The notes under the pieces are model-generated. The model was not told the origin of the DNA. It saw only the letters and a list, made by a program, of their open reading frames with translations, and did no database searches. From Bacteroidales bacterium (GTDB lineage Bacteria > Bacteroidota > Bacteroidia > Bacteroidales > Muribaculaceae), in NCBI GenBank assembly GCA_030531495.1, contig JAUNNJ010000014.1, positions 1 to 41,097 of the forward strand: a stretch of DNA of 41,097 bases, given 5' to 3'. Numbering within the stretch: position 1 is the first letter of the stretch; each line of letters opens with the position of its first letter. Made by a program: the position numbers and the translations under genes. Positions 23,631 to 32,293 of this stretch are shown piece after piece.

Positions 23631-24923
23631 ATGAAGAAAATCTTTACTCTTCTCACAGTGGCTTCGATGGCTACTGGTGCTTTTGCACAAACTATCAGCC
23701 CCTCTAACGAAGAGGTGCAACTCGTGGGCGAAGGTATGTCGCACAACACACAATATGTGGTGGGCACAAATTATGTAACTTTTGCGCCAGCTATCTGGTG
23801 TGTGGCAACCGACAAGGTTATCGACTTTGTAGAACTTGAAGAAGCCCAATTCCACGGCGTGAGCAATGCCGGCGTGGCTGTTGGCTCTCACACCTACGCC
23901 ATCAAAGCCAATCTTGATGGCTCGGTGGTGGAACTTTATGCCGACAAGGGCAACCTCGTGGAAGACGAATGGGGCTCGTACTACGACAAGGAAGCTGGCT
24001 CCGACGCTTGGGGCATCACTCCTGACGGCAAATTCATCGTGGGCGACTACTTCGACAATGCCTACAAGACTTTCCCTTGTGTTTGGACTGCCGACAACCA
24101 ACGCATCGACCTCCCAATGCCTGACTTCGCAACATTCCCATTCGAAATCGACGGTGCTGGCGCTCGCTGGATTAGCGACGACGGTAAGGTGATTCTGGGC
24201 TATGTGAACGACAACTTCGGTACTTGGCCAGCAGTTTACTGGACCATGAACGAGGATGGTTCTTACACCTGCCACCCACTTTGCACCGACTACTATGGCG
24301 AAACCCCTGATGCTGGCAAGCCATATATGTTCTTCACTCCAACCGCATTAAGCGGCAACGGCGAATGGATTACACTGCAAGTGGCACCACCTTACGACAT
24401 CTACAACTGGGAAGACCCAAAGGTGCAATGTGCTCGCATGAACCTCAAGACCATGCAAATCGAAACGTTCGGCGACGGTTCAGAAGTGTTTGACATGGCC
24501 GCAATTGCCAACAACGGCACTGCAGTCGGTTACCTCGACCCAGGTTCTATGTTTGGCCGAATCGGCACCATCTGGTTCCCTCACAAAGAGCCAACCATCG
24601 TAAACAATGTGTTCCCTGGCAACGACTACTTCGACGCCACTCTTGGTGGTATGGGTTGCAACACCCCTTGCTTCATCACTCCTGACGCAAGTTGCTTTGG
24701 CGGTTTCGCAATGCCAAATGAAGACGACCCCGACATCACCAGCTACATTATGGACCTCCCAGAGCCTACAGCAATTCCTGATGTAGTGGCCGACAAGAAG
24801 CAAAACAGCGACGTGAAGGTGAAGGGTACATTCGACCTCAACGGCCGCCGCTTGCAGGCCGACAAGTCGAAACTCGCTCCTGGCATCTACGTAATCGACG
24901 GCAAGAAGGAAATCGTTCGCTAA
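23631..24923 (+). CDS. Secreted beta-propeller-like protein with sorting-type tail
   Basis: 430-aa exported protein. MKKIFTLLTVASMATGAFAQ is the signal peptide, which fixes the start at ATG 23631; the frame upstream runs through the promoter. The mature protein is built of repeating units with WG/PDG turns such as AWGITPDGKFIVGDYFDN, WISDDGKVILGYVND and TALSGNGEWITLQV, each followed by a W-rich strand, as in propeller-like surface proteins. The C terminus (FDLNGRRLQADKSKLAPGIY, then VIDGKKEIVR) is the usual Bacteroidales tail related to type IX sorting domains. Function unknown. Codons are strikingly uniform (many GAC, AAC, TTC, ACT), which hints at high expression. A strong terminator follows at 24965. 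Confidence 0.8.
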   Translation: MKKIFTLLTVASMATGAFAQTISPSNEEVQLVGEGMSHNTQYVVGTNYVTFAPAIWCVATDKVIDFVELEEAQFHGVSNAGVAVGSHTYAIKANLDGSVVELYADKGNLVEDEWGSYYDKEAGSDAWGITPDGKFIVGDYFDNAYKTFPCVWTADNQRIDLPMPDFATFPFEIDGAGARWISDDGKVILGYVNDNFGTWPAVYWTMNEDGSYTCHPLCTDYYGETPDAGKPYMFFTPTALSGNGEWITLQVAPPYDIYNWEDPKVQCARMNLKTMQIETFGDGSEVFDMAAIANNGTAVGYLDPGSMFGRIGTIWFPHKEPTIVNNVFPGNDYFDATLGGMGCNTPCFITPDASCFGGFAMPNEDDPDITSYIMDLPEPTAIPDVVADKKQNSDVKVKGTFDLNGRRLQADKSKLAPGIYVIDGKKEIVR

Positions 24924-24964
24924 TCGCGAATCATTCTCTCAAAAAATATTTTCTATCACAAATA

Positions 24965-25000
24965 ATGGGATTGTGCCTCACTGGTGCAATCCCATTTATT
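24965..25000 (+). terminator. Intrinsic terminator after the propeller-like gene
   Basis: ATGGGATTG (24965-24973) pairs with CAATCCCAT (24987-24995); the stem can extend inward through TGCC/GGTG, and T-rich bases follow to 25000. It lies about 40 bases after the stop codon. Confidence 0.7.
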
Positions 25001-25210
25001 ATGCCCACACAAAATTTCTACTGACCCGGTTTATCTTGGTTTTTGTGCTTCATCCCCAACATTTTTCCACCAAGAGCGTTTCCTCTCCATATTGCTGCTA
25101 CGCGGGGAATTTTCTGTTTTGACAATCCGCAAATGCGATTACCAAATCATTATTTGCGAAGTTGGGAGAATCAATTTTTAAAATGAGAGCAAATACCAAT
25201 AATCGCGATT

Positions 25211-25218
25211 TATCTTTG
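25211..25218 (+). promoter_or_regulatory. Orphan promoter -7 element
   Basis: TATCTTTG matches TAnnTTTG exactly, but no credible protein frame follows; a terminator lies about 190 bases downstream. It is the proposed promoter of the RNA candidate at 25225-25436. The 25001-25210 stretch before it holds no gene I can see. Confidence 0.5.
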
Positions 25219-25224
25219 CAACGT

Positions 25225-25436
25225 AATCAAAAATTCGGCACCACACGCAGCGGACCGACTTGAGATTTCGCCGCCCAACACGATTTGGGATTGGCACATA
25301 GCATCACATGTTTTCTTCATTCCGTTTCTATAAATTTAATTTATTGGTCTTAAATCTAATAGTAGAAAACATTCTGTGTTTTTAGAGGAGTAGTTATGAA
25401 CCAATCGTAGGCAGGGATGCTAACGATTGGTTTTTT
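25225..25436 (+). ncRNA. Candidate small RNA of about 210 nt
   Basis: The unit is defined by a consensus -7 box at 25211-25218 (start estimated about 7 bases after it) and a textbook terminator ending at 25436. All three forward frames are closed by stops within short distances, and the only ATG with a purine-rich lead (GAGGAG, ATG at 25396) meets a stop after four codons. The length is close to that of 6S-like RNAs in Bacteroidales, but I cannot confirm the 6S-type open bubble by eye. A leader RNA with premature termination is less likely because no gene follows on this strand for 1 kb. Confidence 0.42.
25399..25436 (+). terminator. Strong intrinsic terminator of the RNA candidate
   Basis: AACCAATCGT (25399-25408) pairs perfectly with ACGATTGGTT (25423-25432), and six T follow the GG at 25431-25436. 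The T-run lies only on the plus strand, so it is directional. Confidence 0.78.
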
Positions 25437-25551
25437 CTTATACCCCAACCCCCATTCTGCTAATCCAAAACAAAATTGCCCAAAAAGGATTATCCAAAGA
25501 GAACGAAGCCGGTGAGGCGAGGATGGGAAACAACAAACATCATGAATGCCC

Positions 25552-25817
25552 GAATCACATGAAACTACAGAAACACCTGAAACACCCGAAACACCAAATT
25601 TTTGTTCGCTTTTGGACCAAAAACCGCCACTTTCTTGGTCCATATCGGAAGTTAAAAGAGATGTTGTGTTTTGGGTGAAACACCTGTGTGGAAGTGAAGA
25701 ATGAAAAAGTCGTCGCTTCTACGCCACTAAGAAGTTAGGCCGATACCGATATGTCAAAACGTAAAAGAACTCTGGCGCGAAGTTAAGCAAATCGTAAGGC
25801 GATGACAATGGCAAAAA
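25552..25817. repeat. Dispersed intergenic repeat, copy 2 (inverted)
   Basis: The reverse complement matches 1-257 over its whole length with scattered differences and small gaps, including the TTTTTGCCATTG edge at 25817, the CAGAGTTCTTTTACGT block and the TGGTCCAAAAGCGA block. The 9-base array appears here as CTGAAACAC / CCGAAACAC (25567-25595). No coding frame. The bases 25437-25551 between terminator and repeat show no gene. Confidence 0.75.
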
Positions 25818-25850
25818 GGGGATTATAGAAATTAGAAATTAGAAGTTAGA

Positions 25851-25886
25851 CTTGTTGACTCGCGGGCTTGTTGACCTGTTGACTCC
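25851..25886. repeat. Short GTTGACT-type tandem array
   Basis: CTTGTTGACTCG, then CTTGTTGACCTGTTGACTC: three or four imperfect 7-10-base units. It follows an AT-rich ATTAGAAATTAGAAGTTAG run (25830-25848). A closely similar array in the opposite orientation lies at 36191-36226. Confidence 0.6.
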
Positions 25887-25982
25887 CCAAAAAACCACAC
25901 CAATTATATCTGATTCAAACCCAATTAACACCTAATTTAATAGCCCATCTGCTTATGGACTGTGGGCGTTATCATTTTTTTG

Positions 25983-26283
25983 ATGCAGTTGCACTCCGCA
26001 CACACTGCAGGGCAACTGCATTAAAATAGACTAAACCACAAGTCGTCGGAGACGGCGGATTATGCCAAACACTATGCAAGCGAGTAGAACGAAGCGATAC
26101 TAAGTGCAGCTTGGCGATATAAGCACACGCCCTTATGCGGGAGCCTCGAGGAGGGTCGCTCGTGCTTACCAACATGAGGGGGCTATCGCGGACTTTCAGC
26201 CCGCATATTTAGGGGACTTTCCGTTCCCCGGCCTTCAACCGGGGTTATCGTTCGCTTACGCTCACATATCGGGCACTCAGCCC
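25983..26283. repeat. Cluster of GC-rich hairpins (REP-like)
   Basis: No gene is visible, but several inverted repeats are packed together: ATGCAGTTGC 25983-25992 with 26012-26021; TAAGCAC 26120-26126 with 26162-26168; GGGGA 26212-26216 with 26225-26229; CCCCGG 26226-26231 with 26239-26244; GGGC 26271-26274 with 26280-26283. Several loops share a TTCA or CTCA core. The layout is that of intergenic REP-type elements. The flanks (25887-25982 and 26284-26419) hold nothing I can identify. Confidence 0.5.
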
Positions 26284-26419
26284 TTCCTTTGGCTACAAGA
26301 AACCTTCGCAACCTTCGCCATCCTTGCCACGCCATAAAGGCTACGCGACGGGAGGGGGATTTGAAGTTAATATTGTCTAAAAAAGGGAAAGGGAATTTGT
26401 GAGTTTTTTATTAATTATG

Positions 26420-26427
26420 TAAATTTG
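26420..26427 (+). promoter_or_regulatory. Promoter -7 element of the giant BspA-type gene
   Basis: TAAATTTG matches TAnnTTTG, 41 bases before ATG 26468. Confidence 0.62.
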
Positions 26428-26467
26428 TAAGATATTGTAGACATTATAACCAACAACTGCTATTTAT

Positions 26468-29400
26468 ATGAATAGATTTCTTTCACTTTTGCTTTTTATC
26501 GCATTGAGCGTCCCCATGTGGGGTGTAACCTACACTGTCGACAACCTGCTCTATGAGCTTGTAACATCTTCGTCGGGCTCTACTCCTGGCACTGTTAAGT
26601 GTATCGGCTTTGACAAGGACTTGACCACTAACACAGCGCTCTCGATTCCGCATGTAATTACCGTTAACGGCAGTTCGTTCTACGTGAACACTATTGCCAG
26701 CAGCGCATTTGTCGGCCAGACCAAGATTACCAGCGTGCGCCTGCACTACGGTATCAAGGAAATTGAGGCCGATGCTTTCAAGAACTGTACAGGAATCACC
26801 TACGTGCGCCTGCCGAGTTCTATGGAGTATATCTACTCCAACGCTTTCGGCGGCTGTACTGCACTCACCAGTGTGTATTTTGCAAGCACAACAGGAAAGC
26901 TGAAAGGTTATTCAGCTTCGGCGTTCCCCTCAAGCACCAAGTGTACGCTGTATGTTCCGAAAACTTTGGAAAACACCAATGACCTACTTACCCAGAGCAT
27001 ATGGGGAGCTGACAAATTCAGGACCATCGAGAAGTCGAGCTATGCATGGGACATCTACATGGGCGATGGCACAATGGCTGTCGTCACCAAGCCTTCTACC
27101 GGTACGAGCGTTGACCACGAGTGCGCCATTATCGGTTTCAACAAGAACGGCGGTAACACAGGCGTTGCCGAAGGTATTTATCGCCCCTCAAGTTATCGCG
27201 TGAGGCCTTCAAGTCAAGACCGCTACTTCAAGTATGTGACAGTGGCAGACTTCGCGTTTAGAGACAACACCGACCTCACCCAGCTCGACCTTTCAAACCT
27301 CACCGCTATCACCAGTTACGGACGCTCCATGTGCTTGAAAGCCACCAATCTCACCACTGTGCGCCTGGCTGGCGGTAAGCTCAGCGGCACAGCGTTTAGC
27401 TCTTGTAGCAAGTTGACCAGCGTAGACTTGGGTAGCGTGACTAATATTGGCGAAGCTGAGTTCTATGATAATGCAAGCCTTACCCTGCTTAACATTCCTG
27501 CAACGGTAACAGCTATTGACCCAACTTTTGTAGACCTGTGCCCTGCACTCAAGGAAATCAAGGTGGCAACGGGCAACTCTTACTACGAATCTTTTTCAAG
27601 CTCGCTCTACACCAAGGGACAGAAAGAACTCATCAAGGTCCCCCAGGCATACCAGTTCTCGGCTTACAAGACCTCTCCTCTGTGTGAAACCATTGCTGAT
27701 GATGCGTTCCGCAGGGTTTCTGAGATTCAGAATATTTATGTCACCTATGGCTGCAAGACAATCAAGAAAGCCTTCCACTACTGCAGCGCGCTCAAGGTTG
27801 TAGAGATCCCCTCATCGGTACAGTCGCTTGACCCCTACACATTCTTTGAGTGTCCGGCACTCTCCGACCTGTATGTCAATGTGAATACTAACTATATCCC
27901 CACCATCAACAAGACTGCGTTCCTGGATTATTGTGGCAACCCCAACCTGTATGTGCAGCGTGGCAAGGAGGCAACCTTCCAGTCTAAGGGTTGGACTGGC
28001 TTCAAGAGCTACAACAAGGACGGCATTGTACCCGCCGACTATCTCGTCGGTGGCCTGGGGTACACCGTGAAGCAAGCTGGCGCTGTGACTGTGAACGGAA
28101 CAAAATTCAGTGGCGGCACTTGCAAACTGGTGCGCCGCACGCACAACTCGCTATCGGGCACCGTCAATGTTCCTGGATACATCTATATCGGTAGCAAGGA
28201 CTATGTTGTCGACGAGATTGCCGAGGAAGCATTCAGCAATACATCGTCATTCTCTATCACTGGTTGCGACTATGTCACTACCGTGGGTTACAAGGCTTTC
28301 GACAGCCAGCCCATCACCAGCATCCAGCTGCCTCGTGTCACCTCTATCGGCTTGAACGCCTTTGATGGCTGCACCTCGTTGCGCACAGTGAGCTGGGGTG
28401 CCGACCTCAAGGAAATCAAGGCATACGCCTTCCGAGGCTGCCCTATCACCAACGATATCCTCCTGCCCGTGGGCTTCACAAGCCTGGGCGATGATGCCTT
28501 TTCTGGTGTCAAGAGCAAGACAATACTGGTTCCCAGCACGGCTACCAGCATCGTTCCCCGGTCGTTCTACGGCATGTCGTCGCTCACATATCTCATCCTC
28601 AACAACAGTGCAGCCAACAAGCAGAGCATGGTGCTTACAGGTGTTCCCTCTACATGTATCGTGAGAGTGCCCGTTGAGTGCCGCGATGCAGTCAAGGCCA
28701 ACACAAGCTTCAAGAACTACACCGTCAATGCCGGTGCCTACGACTTCTGCAAGGGTGGTACTTCAAGCATGACCAGCACCGCCTACAAAATGGCCGTCAC
28801 CAGCACAGCTCCTGTGACAAAGGACGGTGTGACCTATGCAGGAACTGCCAAGTATGTCTACAACAATGAATTGAAAGGTGCAAGTGCTTTCTATGCAGCA
28901 CTGAGCGAAACCGACAATATGTTCAACAGTGGAAAGAAGTACTTGATTACCGAGGTAGGCGACAGTTGCTTCAATGGGGCGATGGTATCGGTTGTGACTC
29001 TCAACGAAGCCAAGTATCTCTCAAAGATAGGCCGCAAGGCATTTAGCGGTAGTCTGGTGCGCGATATCACCGTACCTGATGAGGTGATGCGCATTGGAGC
29101 AGAGGCATTTAGCAATGCCAAGTCGCTCAACGACCTCACGCTGCTCAACTCCAACGTGAATTATGACACTCAGTGGGTGGGTGGCAATGCTGCCGACTTC
29201 ACGCTGTATATCAACAATTACATATTAGCAACGGTGCTCAACAGCAACCTCAAGAACTGGACATTCAGCGGTACTACCAACATGGTTAGGTCTCATGTCG
29301 CGCCTTATTTCACACCACAAGGCGATACCTACAACATGGGACAAAGCATGCCTCTTGACTTTGGCGCAAGTGGTGTAAAGGCTTATATTGTGACAGGCTA

Positions 29401-29911
29401 CGACGCTACTGCCAAGGTGCTTAAAACCGCAGAGGCTAAACAAGTGCCTGGAAATACGGGGGTTATCATCACCGATCTCACTCCTGGCAAGATGTATAAG
29501 ATTAAGCGCCCTACAGCATATTCATCAATCACCAGCAACCTTCTCGTGGCCAATACTGGAGGCGCAGCAGACATCAGCAAAGTGTCGAATTCCTATTATT
29601 GGAACTACACCAGCAAGAAGTTTGAGAAAGTTTATGCAAGCTATACCCTGCCTTCGGGACTTTGTTATCTCAAGCTTGACTCGAGTGGTGGTAATATAGG
29701 TGCTTATACCCTCGACTTCATGTCGACGCCAACAGGCAAAAAGGGCGATGTGGACGGCAACGGCACTGTGGACGTAAGCGATGTGACTGCGCTTATCAAC
29801 CAAATTTTAGGCGAGGCTTCATACCCAACCGAGCGTTGCGATATCGACGGTAACGGCGAGGTAAACGTGAGTGATGTGACTGCGCTCATCAACATTATTC
29901 TTGCCCAGTAA
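26468..29911 (+). CDS. Giant BspA-type LRR surface protein with C-terminal dockerin
   Basis: 1147-aa exported protein. Signal peptide MNRFLSLLLFIALSVPMWG. Most of residues 60-950 is LRR_5/BspA-type repeat (units such as AFKNCTGITYVRLPSSMEYI, AFDGCTSLRTVSWGADLKEI and AFSNAKSLNDLTLLNSN), interrupted twice by beta inserts starting near YLVGGLGYTVKQAG and AYKMAVTSTAPVTKDG that restart new repeat blocks. The last 58 residues are a dockerin-like domain: two calcium-loop motifs GDVDGNGTVDVSDVTALIN and CDIDGNGEVNVSDVTALIN. No cohesin is encoded in this window. Codon use differs from the neighbours (AAG, GGC, AGC favoured). Expected on the cell surface, binding protein or glycan partners by inference. 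The convergent neighbour at 30148 carries the same kind of dockerin end. Confidence 0.87.
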   Translation: MNRFLSLLLFIALSVPMWGVTYTVDNLLYELVTSSSGSTPGTVKCIGFDKDLTTNTALSIPHVITVNGSSFYVNTIASSAFVGQTKITSVRLHYGIKEIEADAFKNCTGITYVRLPSSMEYIYSNAFGGCTALTSVYFASTTGKLKGYSASAFPSSTKCTLYVPKTLENTNDLLTQSIWGADKFRTIEKSSYAWDIYMGDGTMAVVTKPSTGTSVDHECAIIGFNKNGGNTGVAEGIYRPSSYRVRPSSQDRYFKYVTVADFAFRDNTDLTQLDLSNLTAITSYGRSMCLKATNLTTVRLAGGKLSGTAFSSCSKLTSVDLGSVTNIGEAEFYDNASLTLLNIPATVTAIDPTFVDLCPALKEIKVATGNSYYESFSSSLYTKGQKELIKVPQAYQFSAYKTSPLCETIADDAFRRVSEIQNIYVTYGCKTIKKAFHYCSALKVVEIPSSVQSLDPYTFFECPALSDLYVNVNTNYIPTINKTAFLDYCGNPNLYVQRGKEATFQSKGWTGFKSYNKDGIVPADYLVGGLGYTVKQAGAVTVNGTKFSGGTCKLVRRTHNSLSGTVNVPGYIYIGSKDYVVDEIAEEAFSNTSSFSITGCDYVTTVGYKAFDSQPITSIQLPRVTSIGLNAFDGCTSLRTVSWGADLKEIKAYAFRGCPITNDILLPVGFTSLGDDAFSGVKSKTILVPSTATSIVPRSFYGMSSLTYLILNNSAANKQSMVLTGVPSTCIVRVPVECRDAVKANTSFKNYTVNAGAYDFCKGGTSSMTSTAYKMAVTSTAPVTKDGVTYAGTAKYVYNNELKGASAFYAALSETDNMFNSGKKYLITEVGDSCFNGAMVSVVTLNEAKYLSKIGRKAFSGSLVRDITVPDEVMRIGAEAFSNAKSLNDLTLLNSNVNYDTQWVGGNAADFTLYINNYILATVLNSNLKNWTFSGTTNMVRSHVAPYFTPQGDTYNMGQSMPLDFGASGVKAYIVTGYDATAKVLKTAEAKQVPGNTGVIITDLTPGKMYKIKRPTAYSSITSNLLVANTGGAADISKVSNSYYWNYTSKKFEKVYASYTLPSGLCYLKLDSSGGNIGAYTLDFMSTPTGKKGDVDGNGTVDVSDVTALINQILGEASYPTERCDIDGNGEVNVSDVTALINIILAQ

Positions 29912-29935
29912 GACATCTGAAATAAACAATCTGAC

Positions 29936-29973
29936 AGGAGGCAAATGCTAATCACAAAAGGCATTTGCCTCCT
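29936..29973 (+). terminator. Intrinsic terminator after the BspA-dockerin gene
   Basis: Perfect 13-bp stem: AGGAGGCAAATGC (29936-29948) with its complement at 29961-29973, 12-base loop, then ATTTT. Confidence 0.75.
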
Positions 29974-30037
29974 ATTTTCACATCTACCACCATCCCCAAC
30001 ATTGTAGGGAGGTGTATTTGGGGGATGACGTGATGAA

Positions 30038-30077
30038 AAAAATCGCAGTGTGAAAATGTTTCGACACTACGATTTTT
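30038..30077 (-). terminator. Terminator of the dockerin-phosphatase-fold gene
   Basis: AAAAATCGCAGTGT (30038-30051) pairs with ACACTACGATTTTT (30064-30077) with one mismatch. The A/T ends give a T-run in both directions; the minus-strand gene stops at 30148, 71 bases upstream of it. Confidence 0.68.
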
Positions 30078-30147
30078 AATTTGGATTGCTAATTAATTAT
30101 GTTTTCACTAAATCATGGTATTGAACTACAATTATCTACTATATTCA

Positions 30148-31308
30148 TCAACTAAGAATCTTATTAATCAACATTGTCACATCCGACACATCCACTGTGC
30201 CATTTCCGTCCATATCGGCAACCGATTTGTCGATAGAAGTGCTACCCAACACCATGTTAATGAGCGTGGTAACGTCGGAAACATCAATCACACCATCTTT
30301 ATTGGTGTCGCCAAGGCTGTATTGTGGCTCGTAGTGCTGGCGGGTCCACTTGAATGAAGACACCACTGGGTAGTGGTCGCTCAATGGAGTGCCGCTTGCA
30401 TCCATGAAGTCGGTATCAATTTTGTAATCAGTGATGGAAAGTTTGCACGAACCGCCATCCACATTGATGTAGAACAACTTATCTATTGCCTCTTCAGCCA
30501 CGCTTGAACCGTGGTAAGGAGGATACACCTTAGAATGGTTACGAAGCACCCAAGCATCGTAAAGGTGGAAGCGAGAGTTGGCAAGAATCGGGTCAACGAA
30601 CAGTTCCTTCAATCGGTCGTCGGTGTAATGACTATTGAAGTCGCCCATCACGATTACAGAATTTCCTGTGTTATTATTCAAGATGTCGTTGGCAAGTTGT
30701 GTGTATTGAGCTTCACGCGATGCATAGTCCTTTTCGTGTGCTCCAGCTTCCATGTGAAGGATGTACACATCGAGAGTGATGCCAGTAGCCACCGTCACTT
30801 GATACATTCTGTAGCCCTTGGCAATCATGCCATCTGCGCCATCGTTGGTGTAGCCGTAGTGCGTATTCCACTGCTGCCATCTTTCACCAGACACTGTCAC
30901 CTTACTGTTCCAGAAGAAGTTCAAGCCATCGGTATTGAACAATGGCGATTTTTGAGCCAAGAACGAGCCCAAGATATCAAAACCTGGTGAAGTGGGAATA
31001 CCACCACGGTGCGTGCCCTGGCTGTAGCCCGTGAGCTGTGTTGTGAGTTCGTTATTGTAATTGAAATCCTCACTCACACCAAAGAAATCCCAACCTTTGC
31101 TTTTAATTTTCTTGCCCACAGCAGTGGCACCTTCGGCTTCTCTTGCATCGGGATTGAGTTCTACACTATAGAATCCTGCTACCTTAATGCTTTTGGGCAT
31201 GCCATCAACATTCATGGCGGCGCAAGTGAATGTACCGGTTTCTTGTGCACGGCTCATCAAGGCTGTGAGCAGAAATAAAATCAGAAAAAGAAGGTTGGTT
31301 GGTTTCAT
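30148..31308 (-). CDS. Secreted endonuclease/exonuclease/phosphatase-fold protein with dockerin
   Basis: 386-aa exported protein. Signal peptide MKPTNLLFLILFLLTALMSRAQ. Residues about 25-320 are an endonuclease/exonuclease/phosphatase domain: AAMNVDGMP at the first strand, FFGVSEDFNY (metal-binding Glu), YILHMEAGA, VIVMGDFNSHYTD (catalytic Asp and Asn) and the final TPLSDHYPVVSSF (Asp-His). All main active-site motifs are present, so it is probably an active phosphodiesterase or nuclease; a sphingomyelinase-like or DNase-like role is possible. Residues about 331-386 form a dockerin-like pair of calcium loops (GDTNKDGVIDVSDVTTLIN, DMDGNGTVDVSDVTMLIN), matching the end of the convergent BspA-type protein. 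It has its own promoter and terminator. Confidence 0.85.
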   Translation of the reverse strand: MKPTNLLFLILFLLTALMSRAQETGTFTCAAMNVDGMPKSIKVAGFYSVELNPDAREAEGATAVGKKIKSKGWDFFGVSEDFNYNNELTTQLTGYSQGTHRGGIPTSPGFDILGSFLAQKSPLFNTDGLNFFWNSKVTVSGERWQQWNTHYGYTNDGADGMIAKGYRMYQVTVATGITLDVYILHMEAGAHEKDYASREAQYTQLANDILNNNTGNSVIVMGDFNSHYTDDRLKELFVDPILANSRFHLYDAWVLRNHSKVYPPYHGSSVAEEAIDKLFYINVDGGSCKLSITDYKIDTDFMDASGTPLSDHYPVVSSFKWTRQHYEPQYSLGDTNKDGVIDVSDVTTLINMVLGSTSIDKSVADMDGNGTVDVSDVTMLINKILS

Positions 31309-31334
31309 AGTTTTTGGTGTTTTGGGTGCTGGTA

Positions 31335-31342
31335 CAAAATTA
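31335..31342 (-). promoter_or_regulatory. Promoter -7 element of the dockerin-phosphatase-fold gene
   Basis: Minus-strand TAATTTTG matches TAnnTTTG, 26 bases before ATG 31308. The 31343-31495 gap back to rnc contains no convincing gene. Confidence 0.62.
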
Positions 31343-31495
31343 CTCCTTATTTCTCTCCTAAGCGAGCACTATGGTGCCAAAAAATACAACAAACCTACCA
31401 CACCCTATGCCAGAAAATGCTACGATGGTAGATTATACAAAAAAATAAGACTTGCTAAGACAATGATGAGGTGCTCTTACCAGAGAGATAAAGTG

Positions 31496-32287
31496 TCAGG
31501 ACATGGCAGAAGGGCCTGCAGAAGTGGCCGTAGCCACCACTTGCTCGTAGAATACGTGGTCGGTCTTCAAGCGTTCGAGCGCTTTCTTTGACGCACCTTG
31601 GTGCGATTCCTTTTTACTGTAGCCCGTGGCATCGGCAGCAAAGATTCCGCCGAGCAGCACTGCGGTGCGGAACACGGGATTGTTTTCGGCATCGTTATAA
31701 GTGTCGACGAGCTCGTATTCAATGCTCACATGGAACTTTTGAGTCCATTCAATCAAGCGGCTTTTGAAGTTTTTCTCGGTATTGACAAGGCTCACGATAT
31801 CAATGTTGTCGCGAATGATTTTATTTTCGATAAAATTCTGCGCGCAAGCATATCCACGGTCGAGATATATGGCACCAACAAATGCCTCAACGGCATTACC
31901 GCTGATATAGCTATTGTGCGACGAAGAGTGTGCAGAAGCCTTTACATGCTGGTCGAGATGAAACAGTTTACCGATGCGGTTCAGGCTCTCGCGTTGCACA
32001 ATCTTAGCGCGAGTGCTGGTAAGGAACCCTTCATGCTTATCGGGATAGTGGTGATAGAGGTATGCAGCCACCACGAGGTCGAGCACGGCATCGCCCAAAT
32101 ATTCAAGGCGCTCATTGTTCACCCAGTTGCCGTTTTCGTCTTTCACCGGCATAGAGCGGTGCACGAAAGCCAGTTTGTAGAGATTGATGTTTTTCGGGTA
32201 GAATCCAGTAAGGTCATGTATAAAGACATAAAGCCCCTTATCCTTAGAGGAAAGGAGCTTTATGAATGATATGATACCGTTAAACAC
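31496..32287 (-). CDS. rnc: Ribonuclease III
   Basis: 263-aa ribonuclease III, which cuts double-stranded RNA during rRNA maturation and mRNA turnover. Seen: the catalytic signature NNERLEYLGDAVLDL (about 57-71, with the conserved Glu and Asp), the second acidic cluster SGNAVEAFVGAIYLD, and a C-terminal double-stranded-RNA-binding domain (about 168-245, ending GYSKKESHQGASKKALERL). The start is GTG at 32287: no ATG occurs in frame before residue 46, which is inside the conserved domain. It begins only 6 bases after the fabF stop, so translation is probably coupled. The acpP-fabF-rnc order is widely conserved in Bacteroidota. Confidence 0.95.
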   Translation of the reverse strand: MFNGIISFIKLLSSKDKGLYVFIHDLTGFYPKNINLYKLAFVHRSMPVKDENGNWVNNERLEYLGDAVLDLVVAAYLYHHYPDKHEGFLTSTRAKIVQRESLNRIGKLFHLDQHVKASAHSSSHNSYISGNAVEAFVGAIYLDRGYACAQNFIENKIIRDNIDIVSLVNTEKNFKSRLIEWTQKFHVSIEYELVDTYNDAENNPVFRTAVLLGGIFAADATGYSKKESHQGASKKALERLKTDHVFYEQVVATATSAGPSAMS

Positions 32288-32293
32288 GGGATA

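Noticed and set aside
26468-31308. Cellulosome locus suggested by dockerin-like ends
   Set aside because: No cohesin, scaffoldin or cellulase gene is present; the two proteins carrying dockerins are not cellulases.
31371-31448. A 25-codon frame starting ATGGTGCC between rnc and the phosphatase-fold gene
   Set aside because: Low-complexity composition, no promoter and no sign of a conserved protein.
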